Part shown: positions 9,666 to 21,289 of the stretch, in pieces
How the letters are laid out: every line of letters starts with the position of its first letter
Numbering within the stretch: position 1 is the stretch's first letter
Source of the DNA: Hydractinia symbiolongicarpus
Lineage: Eukaryota; Cnidaria; Hydrozoa; Anthoathecata; Hydractiniidae
Reading direction: 5' to 3'
Assembly: GCF_029227915.1 (NCBI RefSeq)
Contig: NC_079878.1
Span: 30,593,501-30,657,500 of the forward strand
Length of the DNA stretch: 64,000 bases
Made by a program: the position numbers and the translations under genes
Notes under the pieces: generated by a model
Databases searched by the model: none
What the model saw: the letters and a program-made list of their open reading frames with translations, nothing else
Told to the model about the DNA's origin: nothing

Positions 9666-12600
9666 CATCTTTTATTCAGCGTCTCATCAAAAATGAAAAC
9701 ATTTTTGAAAACTACAAGTCTCATGCGTTTTTGTGGTGAAAAGTTAATTTAAAAAATCGTTCTGGAAATGAGTTTACTCCTTGCGTAATTTCTTTGTATA
9801 CTTTTGACTATACGGGCCGAGTCCGGGATTAACGGGAAATCGCAGGTTTTCATTTGCCGGCGATTAAACTTCTTTTATTCCGCGTCTCATCAAAAATGAA
9901 GACATTTTTGAAAACTACAAGTCTCGTGCGTTTTAGTGGTGAAAAGATAATTTAAAAAATCGTTCTGGAAATGAGTTTACTCACAGGGTACTTTCTTTGT
10001 ATATACTCGACTATACGGGCCAAGCACGGCATTTACGGGAAATCGCGGGTTTTCGTTTGCCGGCGATTAAACTTCTTTCATTATGCGTCTCATCAAAAAT
10101 GAAAACATTCCTGAAAACTACAAGTCTCATGCGTTTTAGTGGTGAAAAAATAATTTAAAAAATCGTTCGGGAAATGTGTTTACTCCCTGGGTATTTCCTT
10201 TGTATACTTTTGACTATACCGGCCGAGTCCGGGATTTACGGGAAATCGCGGGTTTTCGTTTGCCGGCGATTAAACTTCTTTTATTCCGCGTCTCATCAAA
10301 AATGAAAACATTTTTGAAAACTACAAGTCTCATGCGTTTTAGTGGTGAAAAGATAATATAAAAAATCGTTCTGGAAAGGAGTTTACTGACAGGGTACTTT
10401 CTTTGTATATACTCGACTGTACGAGCCAAGCACGGGATTTACGGGAAATTGCGGGTTTTCGTTTGCCGGCGATTAAACATCTTTTATTCAGCGTCTCATC
10501 AAAAATGAAAACATTTTTGAAAACTACAAGTCTCGTGCGTTTTAGTGGTGAAAAGATAATTTAAAAAATCGTTCTGGAAATGAGTTTACTCACAGGGTAC
10601 TTTCTTTGTATATACTCGACTATACGGGCCAAGCACGGCATTTACGGGAAATCGCGGGTTTTCGTTTGCCGGCGATTAAACTTCTTTCATTAAGCGTCTC
10701 ATCAAAAATGAAAACATTCCTGAAAACTACAAGTCTCATGCGTTTTAGTGGTGAAAAAATAATTTAAAAAATCGTTCGGGAAATGTGTTTACTCCATGGG
10801 TATTTCCTTTGTATACTTTTGACTATACGGGCCGAGTCCGGGATTTACGGGAAATCGCGGGTTTTCGTTTGCCGGCGATTAAACTTCCTTTATTCCGCGT
10901 CTCATCAAAAATGAAAAAATTTTTGAAAACTACAAGTCTCATGCGTTTTAGTGGTGAAAAGATAATATAAAAAATCGTTCTGGAAAGGAGTTTACTCACA
11001 GGGTACTTTCTTTGTATATACTCGACTATACGAGCCAAGCACGGGATTTACGGGAAATTGCGGGTTTTCGTTTGCCGGCGATTAAACAACTTTTATTCAG
11101 CGTCTCATCAAAAATAAAAACATTTTTGAAAACTACAAGTCTCATGCGTTTTAGTGGTGAAAAGATAATTTAAAAAATCGTTTTGAAAATGAGTTTACTC
11201 ACAGGGTACTTTCTTTGTATGTACTCGACTATACGGGCCAAGCACGGGATTTACGGGAAATCGCGGGTTTTTGTTTGCCGGCGATTAAACTTCTTATATT
11301 CAGCGTCTCATCAAAAATGAAAACATTCCTGAAAACTACAAAATCAAAATCAAAAATGAAAACATTTTTGAAAACTACAAGTCTCATGCGTTTTAGTGGT
11401 GAAAAAATAATTTAAAAAATCGTTCGAGAAATGAGTTTACTCCCTGCGTATTTTCTTTGTATACTTTGGACTATACGGGCCGAGTCCGGGATTTACGGGA
11501 AATCGCGGGTTTTCGTTTGCCGGCGATTAAACATCTTTTAATCAGCGTCTCATCAAAAATGAAAACATTTTTGAAAACTACAAGTCTCATGCGTTTTAGT
11601 GGTGTAAAGATAATTTAAAAAATCGTTCTGGAAATGAGTTTACTCGCTGCGTATTTTCTTTGTATACTTTTGACTATACGGGCCGAGTCCGGGATTTACG
11701 GGAAATCGCGGGTTTTCGTTTGCCGGCGATTAAACATCTTTTATTCAGCGTCTCATCAAAAATGAAAACATTTTTGAAAACTACAAGTCTCGTGCGTTTT
11801 AGTGGTGAAAAGATAATTTAAAAAATCGTTCTGGAAATGAGTTTACTCACAGGGTACTTTCTTTGTATATACTCGACTATACGGGCCAAGCACGGCATTT
11901 ACGGGAAATCGCGGGTTTTCGTTTGCCGGCGATTAAACTTCTTTCATTAAGCGTCTCATCAAAAATGAAAACATTCCTGAAAACTACAAGTCTCATGCGT
12001 TTTAGTGGTGAAAAAATAATATAAAAAATCGTTCTGGAAAGGAGTTTACTCACAGGGTACTTTCTTTGTATATACTCGACTATACGAGCCAAGCACGGGA
12101 TTTACGGGAAATTGCGGGTTTTCGTTTGCCGGCGATTAAACAACTTTTATTCAGCGTCTCATCAAAAATAAAAACATTTTTGAAAACTACAAGTCTCATG
12201 CGTTTTAGTGGTGAAAAGATAATTTAAAAAATCGTTTTGAAAATGAGTTTACTCACAGGGTACTTTCTTTGTATGTACTTGACTATACGGGCCAAGCACG
12301 GGATTTACGGGAAATCGCGGGTTTTTGTTTGCCGGCGATTAAACTTCTTATATTCAGCGTCTCATCAAAAATGAAAACATTCCTGAAAACTACAAAATCA
12401 AAATCAAAAATGAAAACATTTTTGAAAACTACAAGTCTCATGCGTTTTAGTGGTGAAAAAATAATTTAAAAAATCGTTCGAGAAATGAGTTTACTCCCTG
12501 CGTATTTTCTTTGTATACTTTTGACTATACGGGCCGAGTCCGGGATTTACGGGAAATCGCGGGTTTTCGTTTGCCAGCGATTAAACATCTTTTAATCAGC

Positions 12601-13049
12601 GTCTCATCAAAAATGAAAACATTTTTGAAAACTACAAGTCTCATGCGTTTTAGTGGTGTAAAGATAATTTAAAAATCGTTCTGGAAATGAGTTTACTCGC
12701 TGCGTATTTTCTTTGTATACTTTTGACTATACGGGCCGAGTCCGGGATTTACGGGAAATCGCGGGTTTTCGTTTGCCGGCGATTAAACATCTTTTATTTA
12801 GCGTCTCATCAAAAATGAAAACATTTTTGAAAACTACAAGTCTCATGCGTTTTTGTGGTGAAAAGTTAATTTAAAAAATCGTTCTGGAAATGAGTTTACT
12901 CCTTGCGTAATTTCTTTGTATACTTTTGACTATACGGGCCGAGTCCGGGATTAACGGGAAATCGCGGGTTTTCGTTTGCCGGCGATTAAACTTCTTTTAT
13001 TCCGCGTCTCATCAAAAATGAAAACATTTTTGAAAACTACAAGTCTCGT
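9666..13049 (+). repeat. Satellite block of mixed first-family monomers
   Basis: Irregular combinations of monomer types already seen upstream, with 39-bp insertions at 11342-11380 and 12396-12434, 1,054 bp apart (five monomers plus 39). The GTGTTTACTCCCTGGG monomer near 10176 and its neighbours reappear near 14169, 3,993 bp further on. The TTTTTGTGGTGAAAAGTTAAT monomer type, near 9727 and 12847, is a useful marker of this block. No non-satellite sequence is present. Confidence 0.85.
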
Positions 13050-13968
13050 GCGTTTTAGTGGTGAAAAGATAATTTAAAAAATCGTTCTGAAAATGAGTTT
13101 ACTCCCTGCATAATTTCTTTGTATACTTTTGACTATACGGGCCGAGTACGGGATTAACGGGAAATCGCGGGTTTTCGTTTGCCGGCGATTAAACTTCTTA
13201 TATTCAGCGTCTCATCAAAAATGAAAACATTTTTGAAAACTACAAGTCTCATGCGTTTTAGTGGTGAAAAGATAATATAAAAAATCGTTCTGGAAAGGAG
13301 TTTACTCACAGGGTACTTTCTTTGTATATACTCGACTATACGAGCCAAGCACGGGATTTACGGGAAATTGCGGGTTTTCGTTTGCCGGCGATTAAACAAC
13401 TTTTATTCAGCGTCTCATCAAAAATAAAAACATTTTTGAAAACTACAAGTCTCATGCGTTTTAGTGGTGAAAAGATAATTTAAAAAATCGTTTTGAAAAT
13501 GAGTTTACTCACAGGGTACTTTCTTTGTATGTACTCGACTATACGGGCCAAGCACGGGATTTACGGGAAATCGCGGGTTTTTGTTTGCCGGCGATTAAAC
13601 TTCTTATATTCAGCGTCTCATCAAAAATGAAAACATTCCTGAAAACTACAAAATCAAAATCAAAAATGAAAACATTTTTGAAAACTACAAGTCTCATGCG
13701 TTTTAGTGGTGAAAAAATAATTTTAAAAATCGTTCGAGAAATGAGTTTACTCCCTACGTATTTTCTTTGTATACTTTGGACTATAGGGGCCGAGTCCGGG
13801 ATTTACGGGAAATTGCGGGTTTTCGTTTGCCGGCGATTAAACATCTTTTAATCAGCGTCTCATCAAAAATGAAAACATTTTTGAAAACTACAAGTCTCAT
13901 GCGTTTTAGTGGTGTAAAGATAATTTAAAAAATCGTTCTGGAAATGAGTTTACTCGCTGCGTATTTTC

Positions 13969-14023
13969 TTTTTGATGAGACGCTTAATGAAAGAAGTTTA
14001 ATCGCCGGCAAACGAAAACCCGC
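13969..14023 (-). repeat. Inverted satellite fragment
   Basis: This is the only stretch I found in which the monomer runs in reverse. Its reverse complement covers the GCGGGTTTTCG...GCGTCTCATC part of the TTCTTTCATTAAGCG monomer type, the same type as the monomer immediately downstream. Confidence 0.88.
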
Positions 14024-14092
14024 ATTTACGGGAAATCGCGGGTTTTCGTTTGCCGGCGATTAAACTTCTTTCATTAAGCGTCTCATCAAAAA
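13969..14092. repeat. Perfect foldback: 55-bp inverted arms, 14-bp loop
   Basis: The left arm (13969-14023) is the exact reverse complement of the right arm (14038-14092), separated by 14 bp (14024-14037). The right arm is ordinary satellite from GCGGGTTTTCG to TCATCAAAAA. The left edge joins GTATTTTC directly to TTTTTGATGAG with a short T-run overlap. The right edge joins CCCGC to ATTTACGGG, where the normal monomer reads GGCATTTACGGG, sharing GC. This looks like a template switch at a replication fork or a foldback repair event. An assembly or library artefact cannot be excluded. Confidence 0.9.
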
Positions 14093-15436
14093 TGAAAACA
14101 TTCCTGAAAACTACAAGTCTCATGCGTTTTAGTGGTGAAAAAATAATTTAAAAAATCGTTCGGGAAATGTGTTTACTCCCTGGGTATTTCCTTTGTATAC
14201 TTTCGACTATACCGGCCGAGTCCGGGATTTACGGGAAATCGCGGGTTTTCGTTTGCCGGCGATTAAACTTCTTTTATTCCGCGTCTCATCAAAAATGAAA
14301 ACATTTTTGAAAACTACAAGTCTCATGCGTTTTAGTGGTGAAAAGATAATATAAAAAATCGTTCTGGAAAGGAGTTTACTGACAGGGTACTTTCTTTGTA
14401 TATACTCGACTGTACGAGCCAAGCACGGGATTTACGGGAAATTGCGGGTTTTCGTTTGCCGGCGATTAAACATCTTTTATTCAGCGTCTCATCAAAAATG
14501 AAAACATTTTTGAAAACTACAAGTCTCGTGCGTTTTAGTGGGGAAAAGATAATTTAAAAAATCTTTCTGGAAATGAGTTTACTCACAGGGTACTTTCTTT
14601 GTATATACTCGACTATACGGGCCAAGCACGGCATTTACGGGAAATCGCGGGTTTTCGTTTGCCGGCGATTAAACTTCTTTCATTAAGCGTCTCATCAAAA
14701 ATGAAAACATTCCTGAAAACTACAAGTCTCATGCGTTTTAGTGGTGAAAAAATAATTTAAAAAATCGTTCGGGAAATGTGTTTACTCCCTGGGTATTTCC
14801 TTTGTATACTTTTGACTATACGGGCCGAGTCCGGGATTTACGGGAAATCGCGGTTTTTCGTTTGCCAGCGATTAAACTTCCTTTATTCCGCGTCTCATCA
14901 AAAATGAAAACATTTTTGAAAACTACAAGTCTCATGCGTTTTAGTGGTGAAAAGATAATATAAAAAATCGTTCTGGAAAGGAGTTTACTCACAGGGTACT
15001 TTCTTTGTATATACTCGACTATACGAGCCAAGCACGGGATTTACGGGAAATTGCGGGTTTTCGTTTGCCGGCGATTAAACAACTTTTATTCAGCGTCTCA
15101 TCAAAAATAAAAACATTTTTGAAAACTACAAGTCTCATGCGTTTTAGTGGTGAAAAAATAATTTAAAAAATCGTTCGGGAAATGTGTTTACTCCCTCGGT
15201 ATTTCCTTTGTATACTTTCGACTATACCGGCCGAGTCCGGGATTTACGGGAAATCGCGGGTTTTCGTTTGCCGGCGATTAAACTTCTTTTATTCCGCGTC
15301 TCATCAAAAATGAAAACATTTTTGAAAACTACAAGTCTCATGCGTTTTAGTGGTGAAAAGATAATATAAAAAATCGTTCTGGAAAGGAGTTTACTGACAG
15401 GGTACTTTCTTTGTATATACTCGACTGTACGAGCCA

Positions 15437-15536
15437 AGCACGGGATTTACGGGAAATTGCGGGTTTTAAAAAATCGTTCTGGAAATGAGTTTACTCACAG
15501 GGTACTTTCTTTGTATATACTCGACTATACGGGCCA
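15437..15536 (+). repeat. Truncated 100-bp monomer
   Basis: The spacing of the AGCACGG box drops to 100 bp. After TTGCGGGTTTT the sequence jumps straight to AAAAAATCGTTCTGG, removing 103 bp relative to the parallel monomer near 14422. TTT occurs at both ends of the missing part, so a short-homology deletion is the simplest explanation. The equivalent monomer near 21259 is full length. Confidence 0.9.
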
Positions 15537-16298
15537 AGCACGGCATTTACGGGAAATCGCGGGTTTTCGTTTGCCGGCGATTAAACTTCTTCCATTAAGC
15601 GTCTCATCAAAAATGAAAACATTCCTGAAAACTACAAGTCTCATGCGTTTTAGTGGTGAAAAGATAATTTAAAAAATCGTTCTGGAAATGAGTTTACTCC
15701 CTGCGTAATTTCTTTGTATACTTTTGACTATACGGGCCGAGTCCGGGATTAACGGGAAATTGCGGGTTTTCGTTTGCCGGCGATTAAACTTCTTTTATTC
15801 CGGGTCTCATCAAAAATGAAAACATTTTTGAAAACTACAAGTCTCATGCGTTTTAGTGGTGAAAAGATAATTTAAAAAATCGTTCTGGAAATGAGTTTAC
15901 TCCCTGCGTAATTTCTTTGTATACTTTTGACTATACGGGCCGAGTCCGGGATTAACGGGAAATTGCGGGTTTTCGTTTGCCGGCGATTAAACTTCTTTTA
16001 TTCCGCGTCTCATCAAAAATGAAAACATTTTTGAAAACTACAAGTCTCGTGCGTTGTAGTGGTGAAAAGATAATTTAAAAAATCGTTCTGGAAATGAGTT
16101 TACTCACAGGGTACTTTCTTTGTATATACTCGACTATACGGGCCAAGCACGGCATTTACGGGAAATCGCGGGTTTTTGTTTGCCGGCGATTAAACTTCTT
16201 TCATTAAGCGTCTCATCAAAAATGAAAACATTCCTGAAAACTACAAGACTCATGCGTTTTAGTGGTGAAAAAATAATTTAAAAAATCGTTCGGGAAAT
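15537..16298 (+). repeat. Satellite block with a repeated GATTAACGGG monomer
   Basis: Two consecutive monomers, near 15661-15863 and 15864-16066, share the CTCCCTGCGTAATTTC and GATTAACGGGAAATTGCGG form, so one appears to be a duplicate of the other. They have since diverged: TTCCGGGTCTC versus TTCCGCGTCTC, CTCATG versus CTCGTG, and GCGTTTTAG versus GCGTTGTAG. Confidence 0.75.
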
Positions 16299-18688
16299 GT
16301 GTTTACTCCCTGGGTATTTTCTTTGTATACTTTTGACTATACGGGCCGAGTCCGGGATTTTCGGAAAGTTGCGGTTTTTCGTTTGCCGGCGATTAAACTT
16401 CTTATATTCAGCGTCTCATCAAAAATAAAAACATTTTTGAAAACTACAAGTCTCATGCGTTTTAGTGGTGAAAAAATAATTTAAAAAATCGTTCGGGAAA
16501 TGAGTTTACTCCCTGGGTACTTTCTTTGTATACTTTTGACTATACGGGTCGAGTCCGGGATTTACGGGAAATCGCGAGTTTTCGTTTGCCGGCGATTAAA
16601 CATCTTTTATTCAGCGTCTCATCAAAAATGAAAACATTTTTGAAAACTACAATTCTCATGCGTTTTAGTGGTGAAAAGATAATTTAAAAAATCGTTCTGG
16701 AAATGAGTTTACTCCCTGCGTAATTTCTTTGTATACTTTTGACTATACGGGCCGGGTCCGGGATTAACGGGAAATCGCGGGTTTTCGTTTGCCGGCGATT
16801 AAACTTCTTTTATTCCGCGTCTCATCAAAAATGAAAACATTTTTGAAAACTACAAGTCTCGTGCGTTTTAGTGGTGAAAAGATAATTTAAAAATCGTTCT
16901 GGAAATGAGTTTACTCACAGGGTACTTTCTTTGTGTATACTCGACTATACGGGCCAAGCACGGCATTTACGGGAAATCGCGGGTTTTCGTTTGCCGGCGA
17001 TTAAACTTCTTTCATTAAGCGTCTCATCAAAAATGAAAACATTCCTGAAAACTACAAGACTCATGCGTTTTAGTGGTGAAAAAATAATTTAAAAAATCGT
17101 TCGGGAAATGTGTTTACTCCCTGGGTATTTTCTTTGTATACTTTTGACTATACGGGCCGAGTCCGGGATTTACGGAAAGTTGCGGTTTTTCGTTTGCCGG
17201 CGATTAAACTTCTTATATACAGCGTCTCATCAAAAATAACAACATTTTTGAAAACTACAAGTCTCATGCGTTTTAGTGGTGAAAAAATAATTTAAAAAAT
17301 CGTTCTGGAAATGAGTTTACTCACAGGGTACTTTCTTTGTATATACTCGACTATACGGGCCAAGCACGGCATTTACGGGAAATCGCGGGTTTTCGTTTGC
17401 CGGCGATTAAACTTCTTTCATTAAGCGTCTCATCAAAAATGAAAACATTCCTGAAAACTACAAGTCTCATGCGTTTTAGTGGTGAAAAAATAATTTAAAA
17501 AATCGTTCGGGAAATGAGTTTACTCCCTGGGTACTTTCTTTGTATACTTTTGACTATACGGGCCGAGTCCGGGATTAACGGGAAATCGCGGGTTTTTGTT
17601 TGCCGGCGATTAAACTTCTTATATTCAGCGTCTCATCAAAAATGAAAACATTTTTGAAAACTGCAAGTCTCATGCGTTTTAGTGGTGAAAAAATAATTTA
17701 AGAAATCGTTCGAGAAATGAGTTTCCTCCCTGGGTACTTTCTTTGCATACTTTTGACTATACGGGCCGAGTCCGGGATTTACGGGAAATCGCGGGTTTTC
17801 GTTTGCCGGCGATTAAACTTCTTTCATTAAGCGTCTCATCAAAAATGAAAACATTCCTGAAAACTACAAGTCTCATGCGTCTTAGTGGTGAAAAAATAAT
17901 TTAAAAAATCGTTCGGGAAATGAGTTTACTCCCTGGGTACTTTCTTTGTATACTTTTGACTATACGGGCCGAGTCCGGGATTTACGGGAAATCGCGGGTT
18001 TTCGTTTGCCGGCGATTAAACATCTTTTATTCAGCGTCTCATCAAAAATGAAAACATTTTTGAAAACTACAAGTCTCATGCGTTTTAGTGGTGAAAAGAT
18101 AATTTAAAAAATCGTTCTGGAAATGAGTTTACTCCCTGCGTAATTTCTTTGTATACTTTTGACTATACGGGCCGAGTCCGGGATTAACGGGAAATCGCGG
18201 GTTTTCCTTTGCCGGCGATTAAACTTCTTTCATTCCGCGTCTTATCAAAAATGAAAACATTTTTGAAAACTACAAGTCTCGTGCGTTTTAGTGGTGAAAA
18301 GATAATTTAAAAAATCGTTCTGGAAATGAGTTTACTCACAGGGTACTTTCTTTGTATATACTCGACTATACGGGCCAAGCACGGCATTTACGGGAAATAG
18401 CGGGTTTTCGTTTGCCGGCGATTAAACTTCTTTCATTAAGCGTCTCATCAAAAATGAAAACATTCCTGAAAACTACAAGTCTCATGCGTTTTGGTGGTGA
18501 AAAAATAATTTAAAAAATCGTTCGGGAAATGTGTTTACTCCCTGGGTATTTTCTTTGTATACTTTTGACTATACGGGCCGAGTCCGGGATTTACGGAAAG
18601 TTGCGGTTTTTCGTTTGCCGGCGATTAAACTTCTTATATTCAGCGTCTCATCAAAAATAAAAACATTTTTGAAAGCTACAAGTCTCAT
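16299..18688 (+). repeat. Third, shortened copy of the 13-monomer unit
   Basis: Matches the start of the window at an offset of 16,348 bp up to about 17.5 kb, then at 16,145 bp. The 203-bp change equals one missing monomer, the GACAATGTGAGCC type seen near 1204 and 3842. More differences are visible than between the first two copies, such as ATAACAACATT near 17237, CTGCAAGTCTC near 17662 and TTTCCTTTGCC near 18204. The join to the next block is near 18689. Confidence 0.82.
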
Positions 18689-21289
18689 GCGTTTTAGTGG
18701 TGAAAAGATAATTTAAAAAATCGTTCTGAAAATGAGTTTACTCCCTGCATAATTTCTTTGTATACTTTTGACTATACGGGCCGAGTACGGGATTAACGGG
18801 AAATCGCGGGTTTTCGTTTGCCGGCGATTAAACTTCTTATATTCAGCGTCTCATCAAAAATGAAAACATTTTTGAAAACTACAAGTCTCATGCGTTTTAG
18901 TGGTGAAAAGATAATATAAAAAATCGTTCTGGAAAGGAGTTTACTCACAGGGTACTTTCTTTGTATATACTCGACTATACGAGCCAAGCACGGGATTTAC
19001 GGGAAATTGCGGGTTTTCGTTTGCCGGCGATTAAACAACTTTTATTCAGCGTCTCATCAAAAATAAAAACATTTTTGAAAACTACAAGTCTCATGCGTTT
19101 TAGTGGTGAAAAGATAATTTAAAAAATCGTTTTGAAAATGAGTTTACTCACAGGGTACTTTCTTTGTATGTACTCGACTATACGGGCCAAGCACGGGATT
19201 TACGGGAAATCGCGGGTTTTTGTTTGCCGGCGATTAAACTTCTTATATTCAGCGTCTCATCAAAAATGAAAACATTCCTGAAAACTACAAAATCAAAATC
19301 AAAAATGAAAACATTTTTGAAAACTACAAGTCTCATGCGTTTTAGTGGTGAAAAAATAATTTTAAAAATCGTTCGAGAAATGAGTTTACTCCCTACGTAT
19401 TTTCTTTGTATACTTTGGACTATAGGGGCCGAGTCCGGGATTTACGGGAAATTGCGGGTTTTCGTTTGCCGGCGATTAAACATCTTTTAATCAGCGTCTC
19501 ATCAAAAATGAAAACATTTTTGAAAACTACAAGTCTCATGCGTTTTAGTGGTGTAAAGATAATTTAAAAAATCGTTCTGGAAATGAGTTTACTCGCTGCG
19601 TATTTTCTTTGTATACTTTTGACTATACGGGCCGAGTCCGGGATTTACGGGAAATCGCGGGTTTTCGTTTGCCGGCGATTAAACTTCTTTCATTCCGAGT
19701 CTCATCAAAAATGAAAACATTTTTGAAAACTACAAGTCTCGTGCGTTTTAGTGGTAAAAAAATAATTTAAAAAATCGTTCTGGAAATGAGTTTACTCACA
19801 GGGTACTTTCTTTGTATATACTCGACTATACGGGCCAAGCACGGCATTTACGGGAAATCGCGGGTTTTCGTTTGCCGGCGATTAAACTTCTTTCATTAAG
19901 CGTCTCATCAAAAATGAAAACATTCCTGAAAACTACAAGTCTCATGCGTTTTAGTGGTGAAAAAATAATTTAAAAAATCGTTCGGGAAATGTGTTTACTC
20001 CCTGGGTATTTCCTTTGTATACTTTCGACTATACCGGCCGAGTCCGGGATTTACGGGAAATCGCGGGTTTTCGTTTGCCGGCGATTAAACTTCTTTTATT
20101 CCGCGTCTCATCAAAAATGAAAACATTTTTGAAAACTACAAGTCTCATGCGTTTTAGTGGTGAAAAGATAATATAAAAAATCGTTCTGGAAAGGAGTTTA
20201 CTGACAGGGTACTTTCTTTGTATATACTCGACTGTACGAGCCAAGCACGGGATTTACGGGAAATTGCGGGTTTTCGTTTGCCGGCGATTAAACATCTTTT
20301 ATTCAGCGTCTCATCAAAAATGAAAACATTTTTGAAAACTACAAGTCTCGTGCGTTTTAGTGGGGAAAAGATAATTTAAAAAATCTTTCTGGAAATGAGT
20401 TTACTCACAGGGTACTTTCTTTGTATATACTCGACTATACGGGCCAAGCACGGCATTTACGGGAAATCGCGGGTTTTCGTTTGCCGGCGATTAAACTTCT
20501 TTCATTAAGCGTCTCATCAAAAATGAAAACATTCCTGAAAACTACAAGTCTCATGCGTTTTAGTGGTGAAAAAATAATTTAAAAAATCGTTCGGGAAATG
20601 TGTTTACTCCCTGGGTATTTCCTTTGTATACTTTTGACTATACGGGCCGAGTCCGGGATTTACGGGAAATCGCGGTTTTTCGTTTGCCAGCGATTAAACT
20701 TCCTTTATTCCGCGTCTCATCAAAAATGAAAACATTTTTGAAAACTACAAGTCTCATGCGTTTTAGTGGTGAAAAGATAATATAAAAAATCGTTCTGGAA
20801 AGGAGTTTACTCACAGGGTACTTTCTTTGTATATACTCGACTATACGAGCCAAGCACGGGATTTACGGGAAATTGCGGGTTTTCGTTTGCCGGCGATTAA
20901 ACAACTTTTATTCAGCGTCTCATCAAAAATAAAAACATTTTTGAAAACTACAAGTCTCATGCGTTTTAGTGGTGAAAAAATAATTTAAAAAATCGTTCGG
21001 GAAATGTGTTTACTCCCTCGGTATTTCCTTTGTATACTTTCGACTATACCGGCCGAGTCCGGGATTTACGGGAAATCGCGGGTTTTCGTTTGCCGGCGAT
21101 TAAACTTCTTTTATTCCGCGTCTCATCAAAAATGAAAACATTTTTGAAAACTACAAGTCTCATGCGTTTTAGTGGTGAAAAGATAATATAAAAAATCGTT
21201 CTGGAAAGGAGTTTACTGACAGGGTACTTTCTTTGTATATACTCGACTGTACGAGCCAAGCACGGGATTTACGGGAAATTGCGGGTTTT
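18689..21289 (+). repeat. Long-range duplication, copy 2 (intact)
   Basis: Counterpart of 13050-15467 without the foldback and without the 100-bp monomer. It carries the 39-bp insertion at 19291-19329. The interval 19608-19845, missing from copy 1, includes a monomer with GGTAAAAAAATAAT and TTCCGAGTCTC variants. Confidence 0.88.

Larger units (their letters stand above)
13050..15467 (+). repeat. Long-range duplication, copy 1 (rearranged)
   Basis: Matches 18689-19607 at an offset of 5,639 bp, then 19846-21289 at an offset of 5,822 bp. The 183-bp change in offset is explained by the foldback at 13969-14092: 238 bp present in the other copy are replaced by a 55-bp inverted segment. Shared private variants include CTATAGGGGCCGAG near 13783, GTGGGGAAAAG near 14539, AAAATCTTTCTGG near 14559 and CTCCCTCGG near 15190. 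I saw no base differences outside the rearrangement. Confidence 0.88.

Noticed and set aside
13969-14092. Foldback as an intrinsic terminator or a transposon inverted-repeat end
   Set aside because: The arms are ordinary satellite sequence, there is no U-tract after the stem, no target-site duplication and no transposase.
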